From assembly GCA_963678855.1 (NCBI GenBank), contig OY787448.1, forward strand, positions 2,604,001 to 2,668,000: a stretch of DNA of 64,000 nucleotides. Direction: 5' to 3'. This document shows positions 16,589-25,270 of the stretch, one piece after another. Within the stretch, counting starts at the first letter, position 1. The number at the start of each line of letters is the position of its first letter. Made by a program: the position numbers and the translations under genes. This DNA comes from F22 sp963678855. GTDB lineage: Bacteria; Bacteroidota; Bacteroidia; Bacteroidales; Bacteroidaceae. The notes under the pieces were generated by a model that saw only the letters and a program-made list of their open reading frames with translations, was not told the origin of the DNA and did not search any database.

Positions 16589-18817
16589 ATGATTTTTAAG
16601 ACTAAACAAGTATTGATGTCCTTAGCTTTTTCTTTTCTGGCTTCCACAGGACTAGCACAAAATGATACACCCATCTATCTGGATGACAAGCAGCCGATGG
16701 AAGAACGTGTAAAAGATGCGCTTACCCGCATGACCCTTGAAGAAAAGGTTGCCATGGTGCATGCGCAATCTAAGTTTAGTTCACCTGGTTGTGCCCGCCT
16801 AGGCATCCCTGAGAACTGGATGACCGATGGTCCTCATGGTATCCGTGCCGAAGTGCTATGGGACGAATGGTTTGGTGCCTCATGGACAAACGATTCTTGT
16901 TTTGCCTTCCCAGCATTGACCAGTCTGGCTGCGACATGGGACCCAACACTCTCTCATCGCTATGGCAAGTCTATTGGCGAAGAAGCCCGTTACCGCAATA
17001 AGAATGTGCTTCTAGGTCCTGGCTGTAATATCTACCGCACGCCACTCAATGGCCGCAACTTCGAGTATCTGGGCGAAGATCCACACTTGGCTTCCGTTAT
17101 GGTGGTTCCTTATATTAAAGGTGTGCAAGAAAACGGAGTCGCTGTCTGCGTGAAGCACTACGCCCTGAACAACCAAGAAATCGACCGCGATAAAGTCAAT
17201 GTCATAGTAGACGACCGTACCCTACGGGAGATCTACCTACCAGCCTTTAAAGCATCCGTGCAAGAAGGCGGGGCATGGGCCATTATGGGGGCGTACAACC
17301 AGTATAAGAAAGAACACTGCTGCCACAACCAATATCTACTCAACGATATCCTAAAGAACGAGTGGGGATTTGATGGAGTTGTTGTCTCTGATTGGGGTGG
17401 TGTACACAACACCGAGCAAGCAGCCAAGAACGGCCTAGACATGGAGTTTGGTAGCTGGACAAACGGTCTTAACTGGGGAGCCAGCAATGCCTATGACAAC
17501 TACCATATGGCCGATCCTTACCTCAAAGCCATTAAAGCAGGCAAGTTAGGTACCAAAGACCTAGACGATAAAGTACGCCGTATCTTGCGTCTAAGCTTTA
17601 GAACCACGATGAACCGCAACCGTCCATACGGAAGCTTCGTGACTCCAGCGCATACCAAAGCAGGATTTGATATCGCAGCAGATGGTATGGTGTTATTGAA
17701 GAACGATAACGATTTCTTGCCACTCGACCTTAAAGAAGGCAAGCAACGCATCCTAGTGGTCGGAGAAAACGCCATCAAGCGCATGACTATCGGAGGTGGC
17801 TCGTCTTCATTGAAAGTCAAGTATGAAGTCTCTCCACTAGACGGTATCAAAGCCATCATGCCCGATGCATCGCTTTTGACCTACGCCCGTGGTTACGCTT
17901 CTCCAGCCGTAGCCGAGCAAGATGTCAAAGGAGCCAAAGCCAAAGAAGAAAACTTCGATAATGAAGCCCTACACGCCGAAGCCATAGCCGCAGCCAAAGA
18001 AGCCGATGTGGTTATCTTTGTAGGTGGACTCAATAAGAACGACGGACAAGATTGCGAAGGAAACGACCGTAAGTCTCTAGGTCTTCCATACAACCAAGAT
18101 CAGTTGATTACAGACCTGACCAAGGCCAATAAAAACACCGTTGTAGTTCTAGTGACAGGCAATGCCGTGGCCATGCCATGGGTAGACGAAGTTCCAGCCA
18201 TCCTAGAAGCATGGTACGCTGGTTCTGAAGCAGGCAACGCCCTAGCAGCCGTTCTTACAGGCGACGTGAATCCTTCAGGTAAGCTACCATTTACCTTCCC
18301 AGTATCCCTAGAAGAAGTCGGTGCACACGCCCTTGGCGAATACCCAGGCGATGGAGTAGACGTACGCTATACAGAAGGCCTAAACGTAGGTTATCGCTAC
18401 AACGATAGCAAAAACATCAAGCCCCTGTTTGCCTTCGGATATGGCTTGAGCTATACCGACTTCAAAGTCGACAAAGTAAAACTTAGTGCCAAGTCTATGA
18501 AAGCAGATGGTCAGATCACCCTTACAGCCCGTGTCACCAATACAGGTAAGCGTGCCGGCAAGCAAGTCGTGCAGCTATATATCCAAGATGACAAATGCAG
18601 CTTGTACCGCCCTGAAAAGGAACTCAAAGGCTTTGCAAAGGTCGCTCTTGCCCCAAGTGAATCAAAAGTAGTCAGCTTCGATATCGACGAGTCGATGTTG
18701 CAGTTCTACGACGACAAACAGCAAGCATGGACAGCCGAAACTGGTACTTTCCACGCCGTAGTCGCTACTTCAGCCGAAGATATCGTAGACCGTAAGAAGT
18801 TTACTTTGAAAAAATAA
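16589..18817 (+). CDS. GH3 beta-glucosidase, periplasmic
   Basis: This 742-residue enzyme should release glucose from the non-reducing ends of imported beta-1,6-gluco-oligosaccharides. A signal peptide I ends near TGLAQ, with no lipobox, so it is expected in the periplasm. The N-terminal TIM barrel carries the family motifs KHYALNNQE (189-197) and the nucleophile D268 in GVVVSDWGG. The (alpha/beta)6-sandwich follows (ILVVGENA onward), then a C-terminal fibronectin-III-like domain (VTNTGKRAGKQVVQLYI). It is the last gene of the operon and corresponds in position to BT3314. A perfect 16-bp hairpin follows 35 bases after the stop. Confidence 0.9.
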   Translation: MIFKTKQVLMSLAFSFLASTGLAQNDTPIYLDDKQPMEERVKDALTRMTLEEKVAMVHAQSKFSSPGCARLGIPENWMTDGPHGIRAEVLWDEWFGASWTNDSCFAFPALTSLAATWDPTLSHRYGKSIGEEARYRNKNVLLGPGCNIYRTPLNGRNFEYLGEDPHLASVMVVPYIKGVQENGVAVCVKHYALNNQEIDRDKVNVIVDDRTLREIYLPAFKASVQEGGAWAIMGAYNQYKKEHCCHNQYLLNDILKNEWGFDGVVVSDWGGVHNTEQAAKNGLDMEFGSWTNGLNWGASNAYDNYHMADPYLKAIKAGKLGTKDLDDKVRRILRLSFRTTMNRNRPYGSFVTPAHTKAGFDIAADGMVLLKNDNDFLPLDLKEGKQRILVVGENAIKRMTIGGGSSSLKVKYEVSPLDGIKAIMPDASLLTYARGYASPAVAEQDVKGAKAKEENFDNEALHAEAIAAAKEADVVIFVGGLNKNDGQDCEGNDRKSLGLPYNQDQLITDLTKANKNTVVVLVTGNAVAMPWVDEVPAILEAWYAGSEAGNALAAVLTGDVNPSGKLPFTFPVSLEEVGAHALGEYPGDGVDVRYTEGLNVGYRYNDSKNIKPLFAFGYGLSYTDFKVDKVKLSAKSMKADGQITLTARVTNTGKRAGKQVVQLYIQDDKCSLYRPEKELKGFAKVALAPSESKVVSFDIDESMLQFYDDKQQAWTAETGTFHAVVATSAEDIVDRKKFTLKK

Positions 18818-18852
18818 AGACGCACACGATGTGCATTGCGATTGTGAATAAC

Positions 18853-18888
18853 AAAGCGCCTGTATCTCACGAGAGATACAGGCGCTTT
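18853..18888. terminator. Bidirectional hairpin between GH3 and acetyltransferase B
   Basis: AAAGCGCCTGTATCTC and its perfect reverse complement flank the loop ACGA. The two genes converge here and each arm carries A/T residues at its outer end, so it can end transcription from both sides. Confidence 0.85.
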
Positions 18889-18923
18889 ACCTATATATAG
18901 TATGTATGCCTTCAAAGAGCAGT

Positions 18924-19478
18924 TTACTTCAGATACTTAATCACCTTACACGGATTGCCCGCCGCCACACAGTTGTCGGGAATATCCTTGACCACCACAC
19001 TGCCAGCACCAATCGTCACCCCGTTTCCGATGGTTACTCTAGGGCAGATGGTTGCATCGCCACCTATCCACACATTGTTCCCAATCGTCACAGGCTCCGC
19101 CCACTCATCGCGTGTGTTTCTCTCTTCCACATCCGTAGAGTGACACGCCGTATAGATGCTCACATTTGGACCGATAAACGCATTGTCACCAATCGTCACC
19201 TTTGCTTCATCCAGCACCGTGAAATTATAATTGGCAAAGAACCCTTCACCCACCTCTATCTGCGTGCCGTAGTCACAATAGAAAGGCTGCACGATAATCA
19301 AGTCCTTGCCACATTTACCCAGCAGATTGCGGAGCAGGGCATCTAGCTCCTTCCCCATCGACGGGCGCAAGTTATTGTACTCCCAAATCACCTCACGCGT
19401 CTCGTTTAGCTTTCTGAGCAGCTCAGGATCTACCGCGGAATAGTTCATCCCCGCCAGCATCTTTTGTTCTTCTGTCAT
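18924..19478 (-). CDS. Sugar O-acetyltransferase, Maa/LacA/NodL type (copy B)
   Basis: This 184-residue enzyme is a near duplicate of the protein at 2813-3364, with the same hexapeptide-repeat fold, the histidine in TACHSTD, and the AAGNPCKVIK tail plus one extra lysine. Differences cluster around residues 42-47 (MGKELDALL against MEQAKDTLL) and the repeats (T122, D124, T131, N134). One change, ICPRVTIG in place of ICPGVTIG, puts arginine in a beta-helix turn. Here the upstream neighbour is mutS2 (59 bases away, same strand), not the AraC gene. The duplication therefore covers only the acetyltransferase. Whether both copies act on the same sugar is unknown. Confidence 0.9.
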   Translation of the reverse strand: MTEEQKMLAGMNYSAVDPELLRKLNETREVIWEYNNLRPSMGKELDALLRNLLGKCGKDLIIVQPFYCDYGTQIEVGEGFFANYNFTVLDEAKVTIGDNAFIGPNVSIYTACHSTDVEERNTRDEWAEPVTIGNNVWIGGDATICPRVTIGNGVTIGAGSVVVKDIPDNCVAAGNPCKVIKYLK

Positions 19479-19537
19479 GATAATAAGCTCTTAAAAGGTT
19501 CTATTTTTTATCGAAGGCTATCTCGCAGTTAAAACCA

Positions 19538-22216
19538 CTAATAGTCCTCCAAGTCACTGATCGACGTACCCAGTTCCACCACAGTCACCCCGGCACCACC
19601 AAACTGCACGTGCTCATCGGCGAAATGTTTCACCCCAGGATTGGTGGCTAGATACTGACGAATCAAGGTACGCAAGATGCCCGTACCCGTACCATGCAAG
19701 ATACGCACACGCTGCACACCCACCATAATCGCGTCATCCACATAGTAGGTCACACTCTGAAGGGCTTCATCGCCACGCATACCACGCACATCCAGTTCCT
19801 GCTTGAAGTGCAACTGCTTATCACGCATATTATCCTTCGTCTGCTTGCTCACAAACGTCGCCGCCTGCTGCTCCTGCTTCTTCGGATGCTTGATCGTCTT
19901 CGACAAGCGATTCAACTTCACCGTCGTCTTCAAATTACCGAACGCCACCACAGCCTGTTTGCCCTTAATCTCAAGCACCTCACCGACCGTCTTTTGGCCC
20001 TCCAAGTACACGAAACTACCCACGGTAATCTCCTCCTTCTTGGCCTTGCTAGCCGCCTTTGCTTTTGATTTCAGAGCCGATGCCCCAGCCGATGCCCCAG
20101 TAGATGTCGCATCAGTAGAACTAGCTTCTTCACCCGTCCCGTCCTTCTTCTTTTTCTTACGCTCCTGCTTGCGACGCAGACTCTCCATCTTACGTGCAAT
20201 CTTATCTTCAGCCGCCTTTTCCGTTTCAGATAGCGCCTCCTTAAAGTCCGCCAATTCCTGACGAATCTCCTTCGTACGCTTTTTCTCCGCTTCCGCCTGC
20301 TTGATATCACGAATCGTCTTTTCTACCTGCGCATTGGCCGAGCGCACCACTTCTTCCGCCTTCGTCTTCGCGTCCTTCAGGATTGCCTTACGCTCCTTTT
20401 GCAGCTCGCTCATCTCCTTCTCGTAGCGCTCTACCGTCTGGCGAAGCTTCTTCTCCTCCACACGGACCGATTGACGTTTGCGGTCCCAGTAGCGCTTATC
20501 ACGCACGATATCCTGCAGATACTTATCACTGCTGATATACTCCGAGCCCACCAATTCGCTGGCCTCCTCAATCACATCCTCAGGCAGTCCAATCTTGCGC
20601 GCGATTTCCACCGCAAACGAACTACCAGGATTGCCAATTTGCAACTCATACAACGGACGCATCTCGTGGCGATCATACAACATCGCCCCGTTGACAGCCC
20701 CCATATTCTCATCCGCAAAATGCTTCAAGTTTTGATAATGCGTCGTGATCACTCCGAAGCTCTCCTGCTTTAAGAAGCGAGCGAGTACCGACTGCGCGAT
20801 CGCCCCACCAATCTGAGGCTCGGTACCACCACCAAACTCATCAATCAAGATCAAACTCTTGTCGTCGCAATTGCGCAGCATATGCTTCATATTCATCAAG
20901 TGCGACGAATACGTACTCAAATCATCCTCTATACTCTGCTCATCACCGATATCAATAAAAATATGATGAAACAGCCCCATACGCGTTTGCTCGTGCACAG
21001 GTACCAAGAGACCGCACTGAAGCATATATTGTAGTAGACCCACCGTCTTCAAACACACCGACTTACCCCCCGCATTCGGTCCAGAGATAATCAGCATGCG
21101 CTTCTCCTCGCTCAGCTCGATATCCAGCGGCACCACCTGCTTGTCCTGCTTCGCCAAAGTATCAGCGAGTAGGGGATGCACGGCCTCACGCCACTCAATC
21201 ATCTGCTCATCGACCACCGCAGGCAAGAGCGCCTCACAGTGAATGGCATATTGCGCCTTCGCACGGATAAAATCAATCTTTCCAAGGAAGAGATACGACT
21301 CCGTAATCGCAGGAATCTCCGGACGGATATTGTCGGTAAACTGCTGTAAGATACGCATGATCTCACGCTTCTCCTCACCCTCCAGCTCACGGATACGGTT
21401 GTTCATCTCCACCACCTGCGTAGGCTCGATAAAGACCGTCTTCCCCGTAGCCGATTCATCATGCACGATACCTGGCACACGGCGTTTCATCGCCGGCGAT
21501 ACCGGAATCACCAATCGGCCATCCCGCATCGTAGGCGCCGCATCCTTCTCCACATAACCATGCTGCTGCGCACTGCGCAAGATGCTATGCAAAGACTTCG
21601 ACACCCCCGACGTAGTCGTCGCCAGTTCGCGGCGAATATCTCGGAGTTGCGGCGATGCATTGTCACGAATCTTACCAAATTTATCTAGAATCTGATCGAT
21701 GCGATTCACAATCTTCGGAAAGGTCATGATATCCACCGTCAGCAAGCGCAGATGCGGATACAAACCCTTCAAAGCCGTACGCTCCGCCTTGTCAATCGCC
21801 GCCTGCTCCTCCTCCGTGAGGATAGGCGTAGGCTCCGCATACGAGCCGTGACCACGGCGCACAGGCGCCTCGTCCTCTACGCCACGCTGCAAGAAACGGC
21901 TCACATCGTGAATCGTCTGAAGCGAACGTCGCAAGTCGAATAACTCATGCTCATCCAGATACAAGCCCTCAATCTCCACACGCTCCAATGCAGGGCGCAC
22001 ATCGTAGAAATACTGGTCAGGAAAGTCATCCGCCTCCTGAATGATACGCACAAATTCCGTGATCTGCTGCAACTGATGCATCAGTGTCTTATAGTTTGTC
22101 ATAAAAGTCATGGAGTCGACACGGTCAGTACCGAGCGTACTGAGACAACGTGCTTTCAGGAGTGAGCGAATCTGTGAAAAACCTATTTTGGGTTCGAAAT
22201 GGTCGGGATATATCAT
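19538..22216 (-). CDS. mutS2: MutS2 endonuclease/ATPase with C-terminal Smr domain
   Basis: This 892-residue protein belongs to the MutS2 family, linked to suppression of homologous recombination or to collided-ribosome rescue depending on the species. It has MutS-like core and lever domains, Walker A GPNAGGKSVCLKT, Walker B IDEFGGGTEP, and a long charged coiled coil (about residues 510-700). There is a low-complexity Ala/Ser/Lys linker and a C-terminal Smr nuclease domain (LDVRGMRGDEAL...RILHGTGTGILR). The frame extends upstream, but the preceding codons cover the -7 box. ATG 22216 (MIYPDHFEPKIGF) is the sensible start, 29 bases after TACCTTTG. It is divergent from the antiporter gene. Confidence 0.93.
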   Translation of the reverse strand: MIYPDHFEPKIGFSQIRSLLKARCLSTLGTDRVDSMTFMTNYKTLMHQLQQITEFVRIIQEADDFPDQYFYDVRPALERVEIEGLYLDEHELFDLRRSLQTIHDVSRFLQRGVEDEAPVRRGHGSYAEPTPILTEEEQAAIDKAERTALKGLYPHLRLLTVDIMTFPKIVNRIDQILDKFGKIRDNASPQLRDIRRELATTTSGVSKSLHSILRSAQQHGYVEKDAAPTMRDGRLVIPVSPAMKRRVPGIVHDESATGKTVFIEPTQVVEMNNRIRELEGEEKREIMRILQQFTDNIRPEIPAITESYLFLGKIDFIRAKAQYAIHCEALLPAVVDEQMIEWREAVHPLLADTLAKQDKQVVPLDIELSEEKRMLIISGPNAGGKSVCLKTVGLLQYMLQCGLLVPVHEQTRMGLFHHIFIDIGDEQSIEDDLSTYSSHLMNMKHMLRNCDDKSLILIDEFGGGTEPQIGGAIAQSVLARFLKQESFGVITTHYQNLKHFADENMGAVNGAMLYDRHEMRPLYELQIGNPGSSFAVEIARKIGLPEDVIEEASELVGSEYISSDKYLQDIVRDKRYWDRKRQSVRVEEKKLRQTVERYEKEMSELQKERKAILKDAKTKAEEVVRSANAQVEKTIRDIKQAEAEKKRTKEIRQELADFKEALSETEKAAEDKIARKMESLRRKQERKKKKKDGTGEEASSTDATSTGASAGASALKSKAKAASKAKKEEITVGSFVYLEGQKTVGEVLEIKGKQAVVAFGNLKTTVKLNRLSKTIKHPKKQEQQAATFVSKQTKDNMRDKQLHFKQELDVRGMRGDEALQSVTYYVDDAIMVGVQRVRILHGTGTGILRTLIRQYLATNPGVKHFADEHVQFGGAGVTVVELGTSISDLEDY

Positions 22217-22235
22217 ATTGAAAAACTGTTCTTTT

Positions 22236-22276
22236 TTTGCTGCTGCAAAGGTACTTTTTATTATCTTTGTTTGCAA
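22236..22276. promoter_or_regulatory. Interleaved divergent promoters of mutS2 and the antiporter gene
   Basis: Minus strand: TTG (complement of 22274-22276), 20 bases, then TACCTTTG (complement of 22246-22253) for mutS2. Plus strand: TTTG (22236-22239), 22 bases, then TATCTTTG (22262-22269) for the antiporter. The two core promoters overlap face to face within 41 bases, so polymerase binding at one should exclude the other. Confidence 0.7.
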
Positions 22277-22298
22277 GATTAATGCCAACGAATCCCCA

Positions 22299-24578
22299 AT
22301 GAATCATTTACCACCTATCATATCCGACCTCGCGCTTATTCTGCTTTATGCAGGAGTTATCACATTGCTCTTTAAGCGACTGCGCCAACCCTTGGTGTTG
22401 GGCTATATCGTGGCTGGAGTTCTTGCTAGTCAGCATATCCCTTATTTACCCGCAGTAACCGACATCGAAAACATCCACGTATGGGGTGAGATAGGTGTGA
22501 TATTCCTTTTGTTTTCGCTAGGTTTGCACTTTAGTTTTAAGAAATTATTGTCCGCTGGCGGCACCGCCATTATCGGTGCCACCACCATTATGGGGAGTAT
22601 GATGCTGACAGGTATTTCCCTCGGTTTTTTGATGGGATGGCGGCAAAACGATGCCCTCTTTTTAGGAGGAATGATCGCCATGTCTTCAACCACAATTATT
22701 TATAAAGCTTTTGATGATTTAGGAGTTGTCAAGAAGCAATTTGCCTCCACCGTCCTGAGTATTCTCATCCTCGAAGACATCCTAGCCATCGTCTTGATGG
22801 TTGTACTGAGCACCGTCTCCGTCAGTAAACAGTTTGAAGGCTGGGATATGGTCGAGAGCATTTTGTCTTTAGGATTCTTCCTGATTATCTGGTTTGTTGT
22901 CGGCCTATATGTCGTGCCACAGCTGCTTCGCTACTCCCGTAAATGGCTCAATCATGAGACTCTTTTGGTTGTAGCTATCGGCCTATGTCTTGGCATGGTT
23001 GTCTTTGCTGGCCACGTAGGATTTTCCCCAGCTATGGGTGCCTTCGTGATGGGATCCATCCTTTGTGAAACCCTCGAAGCCGATGAAATCAACCGCCTCG
23101 TCAGTCCCGTCAAAGACCTCTTTGCCGCCGTCTTCTTCGTATCCGTAGGGATGATGGTCAAGCCCGCCATGCTAGTTGAGTATGCCGGCCCAGTCTTCTT
23201 ACTCACAGCCGTTGTCATGGTTGGTATGTCCTTCTTCGGTACCCTTGGTACCATGCTGGGAGGCCTGCCGTTGAAGTCTGCCCTACGATGCGGATTCTCC
23301 CTGAGCCAGATTGGTGAGTTCTCTTTTATCATCGCCTCGCTCGGTATGACCCTTGGTGTGATTAGCGACTTCCTTTATCCCGTCGTAGTAGCCGTATCTG
23401 TCCTCACCACCTTTGCCACCCCTTATATGATACGCTATTCCCCACAAGCAGGAGAATGGCTAGAAGCCCATATGCCTGCAAGATGGCTGGATTTCTTGAC
23501 CCGCTTCTCGGCAGGATCGCAAGGTAGCTATCACCGCACCCACTGGCAAAAACTCTATATATCTATAGCCCGCATGCTGCTCGTCTATACAGTTATCTGT
23601 ATGGCCATCTTCTTGATTGCTGTACAACTGTTGCTCCCTGTGTGCCAGCAATATATATCAGAACCTTGGGGAGGTATCGTCTGCGCCCTTGTCACTTTTG
23701 GCTTTATGGCCCCATTCCTGCAAGCAATTGTCGAACATCATAAGAGTTCCTTGGCCTATAGAGCGCTGTGGGCCGATGGACAAGTACAGCGTGGCCCTTT
23801 GGTTGCTTTGGTCCTATTGCGTTATGGTTGGGTTATCTCCATAGTTGTACTCGTGTTGAGTCGCATGGTCGAACTGTCCTATGCTATCTATGTAGCCTTT
23901 GTCTCCTTCGTCCTACTGATTATCATTGTCTCTCGCACCATGCGTAGACAGATGATGCGCATGGAAGCCCGTTTTATGAAGCAACTCGAAGTCCGCGAGC
24001 GCCAAGCCGTATTTATGGGTACCAAGAAGCCTGCCTATGCCGCCCACTTGATTACACGAGACATCCATATCGAATCGTTCGAAATCCCTATATGCAGCCC
24101 TTGGGCTGGTAAGAGCCTGCAGAAACTTGAAGTTGGTCGCCGTTTTGGCGCCCATATCATGAGTATTCTGCGTGGTCATTTGCGCATCTATATCCCTGGT
24201 GGAAACGAGCAAGTATTTCCAGGCGATAAGATCTTTATAGTGGGTACAGATGACCAGCTCCACCGCGTGGAGGACGAGATCAACCGTAAGCCTAAACACA
24301 GTGTAGATGGCAAATACAAGCCTTCGCATATTGACTTCCGCACGTCGCTAGATCACCGCATGAGTCTGCGTCAGATTACTATTTCACCGCATAGCCCTCT
24401 GGTGGGGTGCACGGTGTCGGATAGTAAGCTGCGTGAGAAATACCATGTGCTTCTTGTGGGTATAGATAGAGGCGACGAGAAGTTGGTAGCCCCTAATGCT
24501 GATGAGATGCTGATGGCTGGCGATCTACTTTGGGTCGTTGGTGAGGAGAAGGACTTGAAGAGGTTGGCTAGAAGATAA
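22299..24578 (+). CDS. CPA2-family cation/proton antiporter with two RCK_C domains
   Basis: A 759-residue inner-membrane protein of the KefB/YbaL-like CPA2 group, expected to exchange K+ or Na+ for H+. About 12 transmembrane helices form the exchanger domain (residues about 5-390), with the conserved region GFSPAMGAFVMGSILCE and the downstream SLSQIGEFSFI. A second hydrophobic block (about 425-560) precedes the cytoplasmic part. This holds two TrkA_C/RCK_C regulatory domains (around SILRGHLRIYIPGG...GDKIFIVG and ISPHSPLVGCTV...GDLLWVVGEE). There is no full nucleotide-binding TrkA_N domain, unlike KefB/KefC. The start is ATG 22299, placed after the promoter; longer in-frame readings run back into the mutS2 gene. 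Ion specificity is not readable. Confidence 0.88.
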   Translation: MNHLPPIISDLALILLYAGVITLLFKRLRQPLVLGYIVAGVLASQHIPYLPAVTDIENIHVWGEIGVIFLLFSLGLHFSFKKLLSAGGTAIIGATTIMGSMMLTGISLGFLMGWRQNDALFLGGMIAMSSTTIIYKAFDDLGVVKKQFASTVLSILILEDILAIVLMVVLSTVSVSKQFEGWDMVESILSLGFFLIIWFVVGLYVVPQLLRYSRKWLNHETLLVVAIGLCLGMVVFAGHVGFSPAMGAFVMGSILCETLEADEINRLVSPVKDLFAAVFFVSVGMMVKPAMLVEYAGPVFLLTAVVMVGMSFFGTLGTMLGGLPLKSALRCGFSLSQIGEFSFIIASLGMTLGVISDFLYPVVVAVSVLTTFATPYMIRYSPQAGEWLEAHMPARWLDFLTRFSAGSQGSYHRTHWQKLYISIARMLLVYTVICMAIFLIAVQLLLPVCQQYISEPWGGIVCALVTFGFMAPFLQAIVEHHKSSLAYRALWADGQVQRGPLVALVLLRYGWVISIVVLVLSRMVELSYAIYVAFVSFVLLIIIVSRTMRRQMMRMEARFMKQLEVRERQAVFMGTKKPAYAAHLITRDIHIESFEIPICSPWAGKSLQKLEVGRRFGAHIMSILRGHLRIYIPGGNEQVFPGDKIFIVGTDDQLHRVEDEINRKPKHSVDGKYKPSHIDFRTSLDHRMSLRQITISPHSPLVGCTVSDSKLREKYHVLLVGIDRGDEKLVAPNADEMLMAGDLLWVVGEEKDLKRLARR

Positions 24579-24768
24579 GAGTGTAATAGGTGAATGGCCC
24601 ATGGCCTTCAGACTTGATTTTCTTCTCTTGTATCAGTGTACGTAAATCTTTGCGTGCAGTTGGCTCAGAAATGTTCATAGCGTATTGGTACTCTGCACGT
24701 CTGACATACTGGTGTGTTTTCAAGTATGTCATCAGAGACTCTAGTCTCTCCCTCTTTTTGGTTGTCAT
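24568..24768 (-). CDS. Small winged-helix DNA-binding protein
   Basis: This 66-residue reading frame encodes a lone winged helix-turn-helix: basic N-terminus (MTTKKRERL), helix-turn-helix with YAMNISEPTARKDLRTL as the recognition part, then a short wing (KIKSEGHGPFTYYTL). DeoR-type and Fic-C-terminal HTH domains look alike. Its stop codon overlaps the convergent antiporter gene by 11 bases. There is no other domain. It could be an autonomous repressor or the last piece of a larger lost gene. The array of 23-bp palindromic repeats 68 bases upstream is a natural candidate operator. Confidence 0.6.
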   Translation of the reverse strand: MTTKKRERLESLMTYLKTHQYVRRAEYQYAMNISEPTARKDLRTLIQEKKIKSEGHGPFTYYTLIF

Positions 24769-24835
24769 GCTGTGGGTTTACCTTCTTTATGAGTACATAT
24801 TCTACTGCCATAATAATTTTTATATACGGAAGTCA

Positions 24836-24927
24836 ATCTCGCACACGTGTGTATGGGGTTCTCGTCTACACGTGTACGAAGTATTCGTTTACATGTGTAC
24901 GAGGTTCTCGTATACATGTGTACGAGG
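24836..24927. repeat. Four tandem 23-bp repeats with palindromic cores
   Basis: Units lie at 24836-24858, 24859-24881, 24882-24904 and 24905-24927. The shared pattern is TCG-n-n-TACAyGTGTACGAgG, and each core (ACACGTGT or ACATGTGT) is a near-perfect palindrome. The period is about two helical turns. The array is upstream of the small winged-helix gene and about 340 bases before the next HTCS gene. An apparent reading frame through it has no other support. Confidence 0.85.
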
Positions 24928-25182
24928 TCACTTCCTTAGGGTTAAAAATCTTTTTACAAGTAAAGCTCGCCGTTAGAAAACTCTAATAGAGAGCTTTGCT
25001 AATACTTACCCAAAGATAAGCATAATTGCTAAATTATACAACTTAAGAGTGCTGCATATTTATTACATTTTAGCGCGTGTATCTCCAGTATATCTCATAC
25101 AATCAACAACTAATTAACATCAAAAGACCCACTTCTCTTCATGTTTTTTTATAAATAATCTTCTTAAAACAAACAAATATGC
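24928..25182. other. AT-rich intergenic region
   Basis: No gene is seen. AAAGCTC (24962-24968) and GAGCTTT (24991-24997) can pair around a 22-base loop, too weak for a confident terminator. The rest is AT-rich spacer up to the HTCS promoter. Confidence 0.35.
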
Positions 25183-25190
25183 TATATTTG
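25183..25190 (+). promoter_or_regulatory. -7 promoter box of the second-locus HTCS gene
   Basis: TATATTTG is a perfect TAnnTTTG box, 80 bases before the start codon. No TTG is found at the ideal -33 distance. The same octamer is used for the DXS-like gene and the beta-1,6-glucan operon. Confidence 0.6.
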
Positions 25191-25270
25191 CGTATACCAT
25201 AAAAATACTATCTATCAACCCTATTGGGGTGTACTATTCAATTAAAACGATATAATCAATTTATTACCTA

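Noticed and set aside
19694..20261. Long plus-strand frames opposite mutS2
   Set aside because: Shadows of a well-supported gene; open only because the sense strand lacks the codons that would create antisense stops.
22110..22298. Longer N-terminus for the antiporter
   Set aside because: The extension covers the divergent promoters and the mutS2 start; membrane segments begin only after ATG 22299.
24590..24986. Two overlapping plus-strand frames of about 90-130 codons after the antiporter
   Set aside because: They run through the 23-bp tandem repeats and antisense to the small winged-helix gene; the repeat in the protein is just the DNA repeat read out, and no ribosome site is visible.
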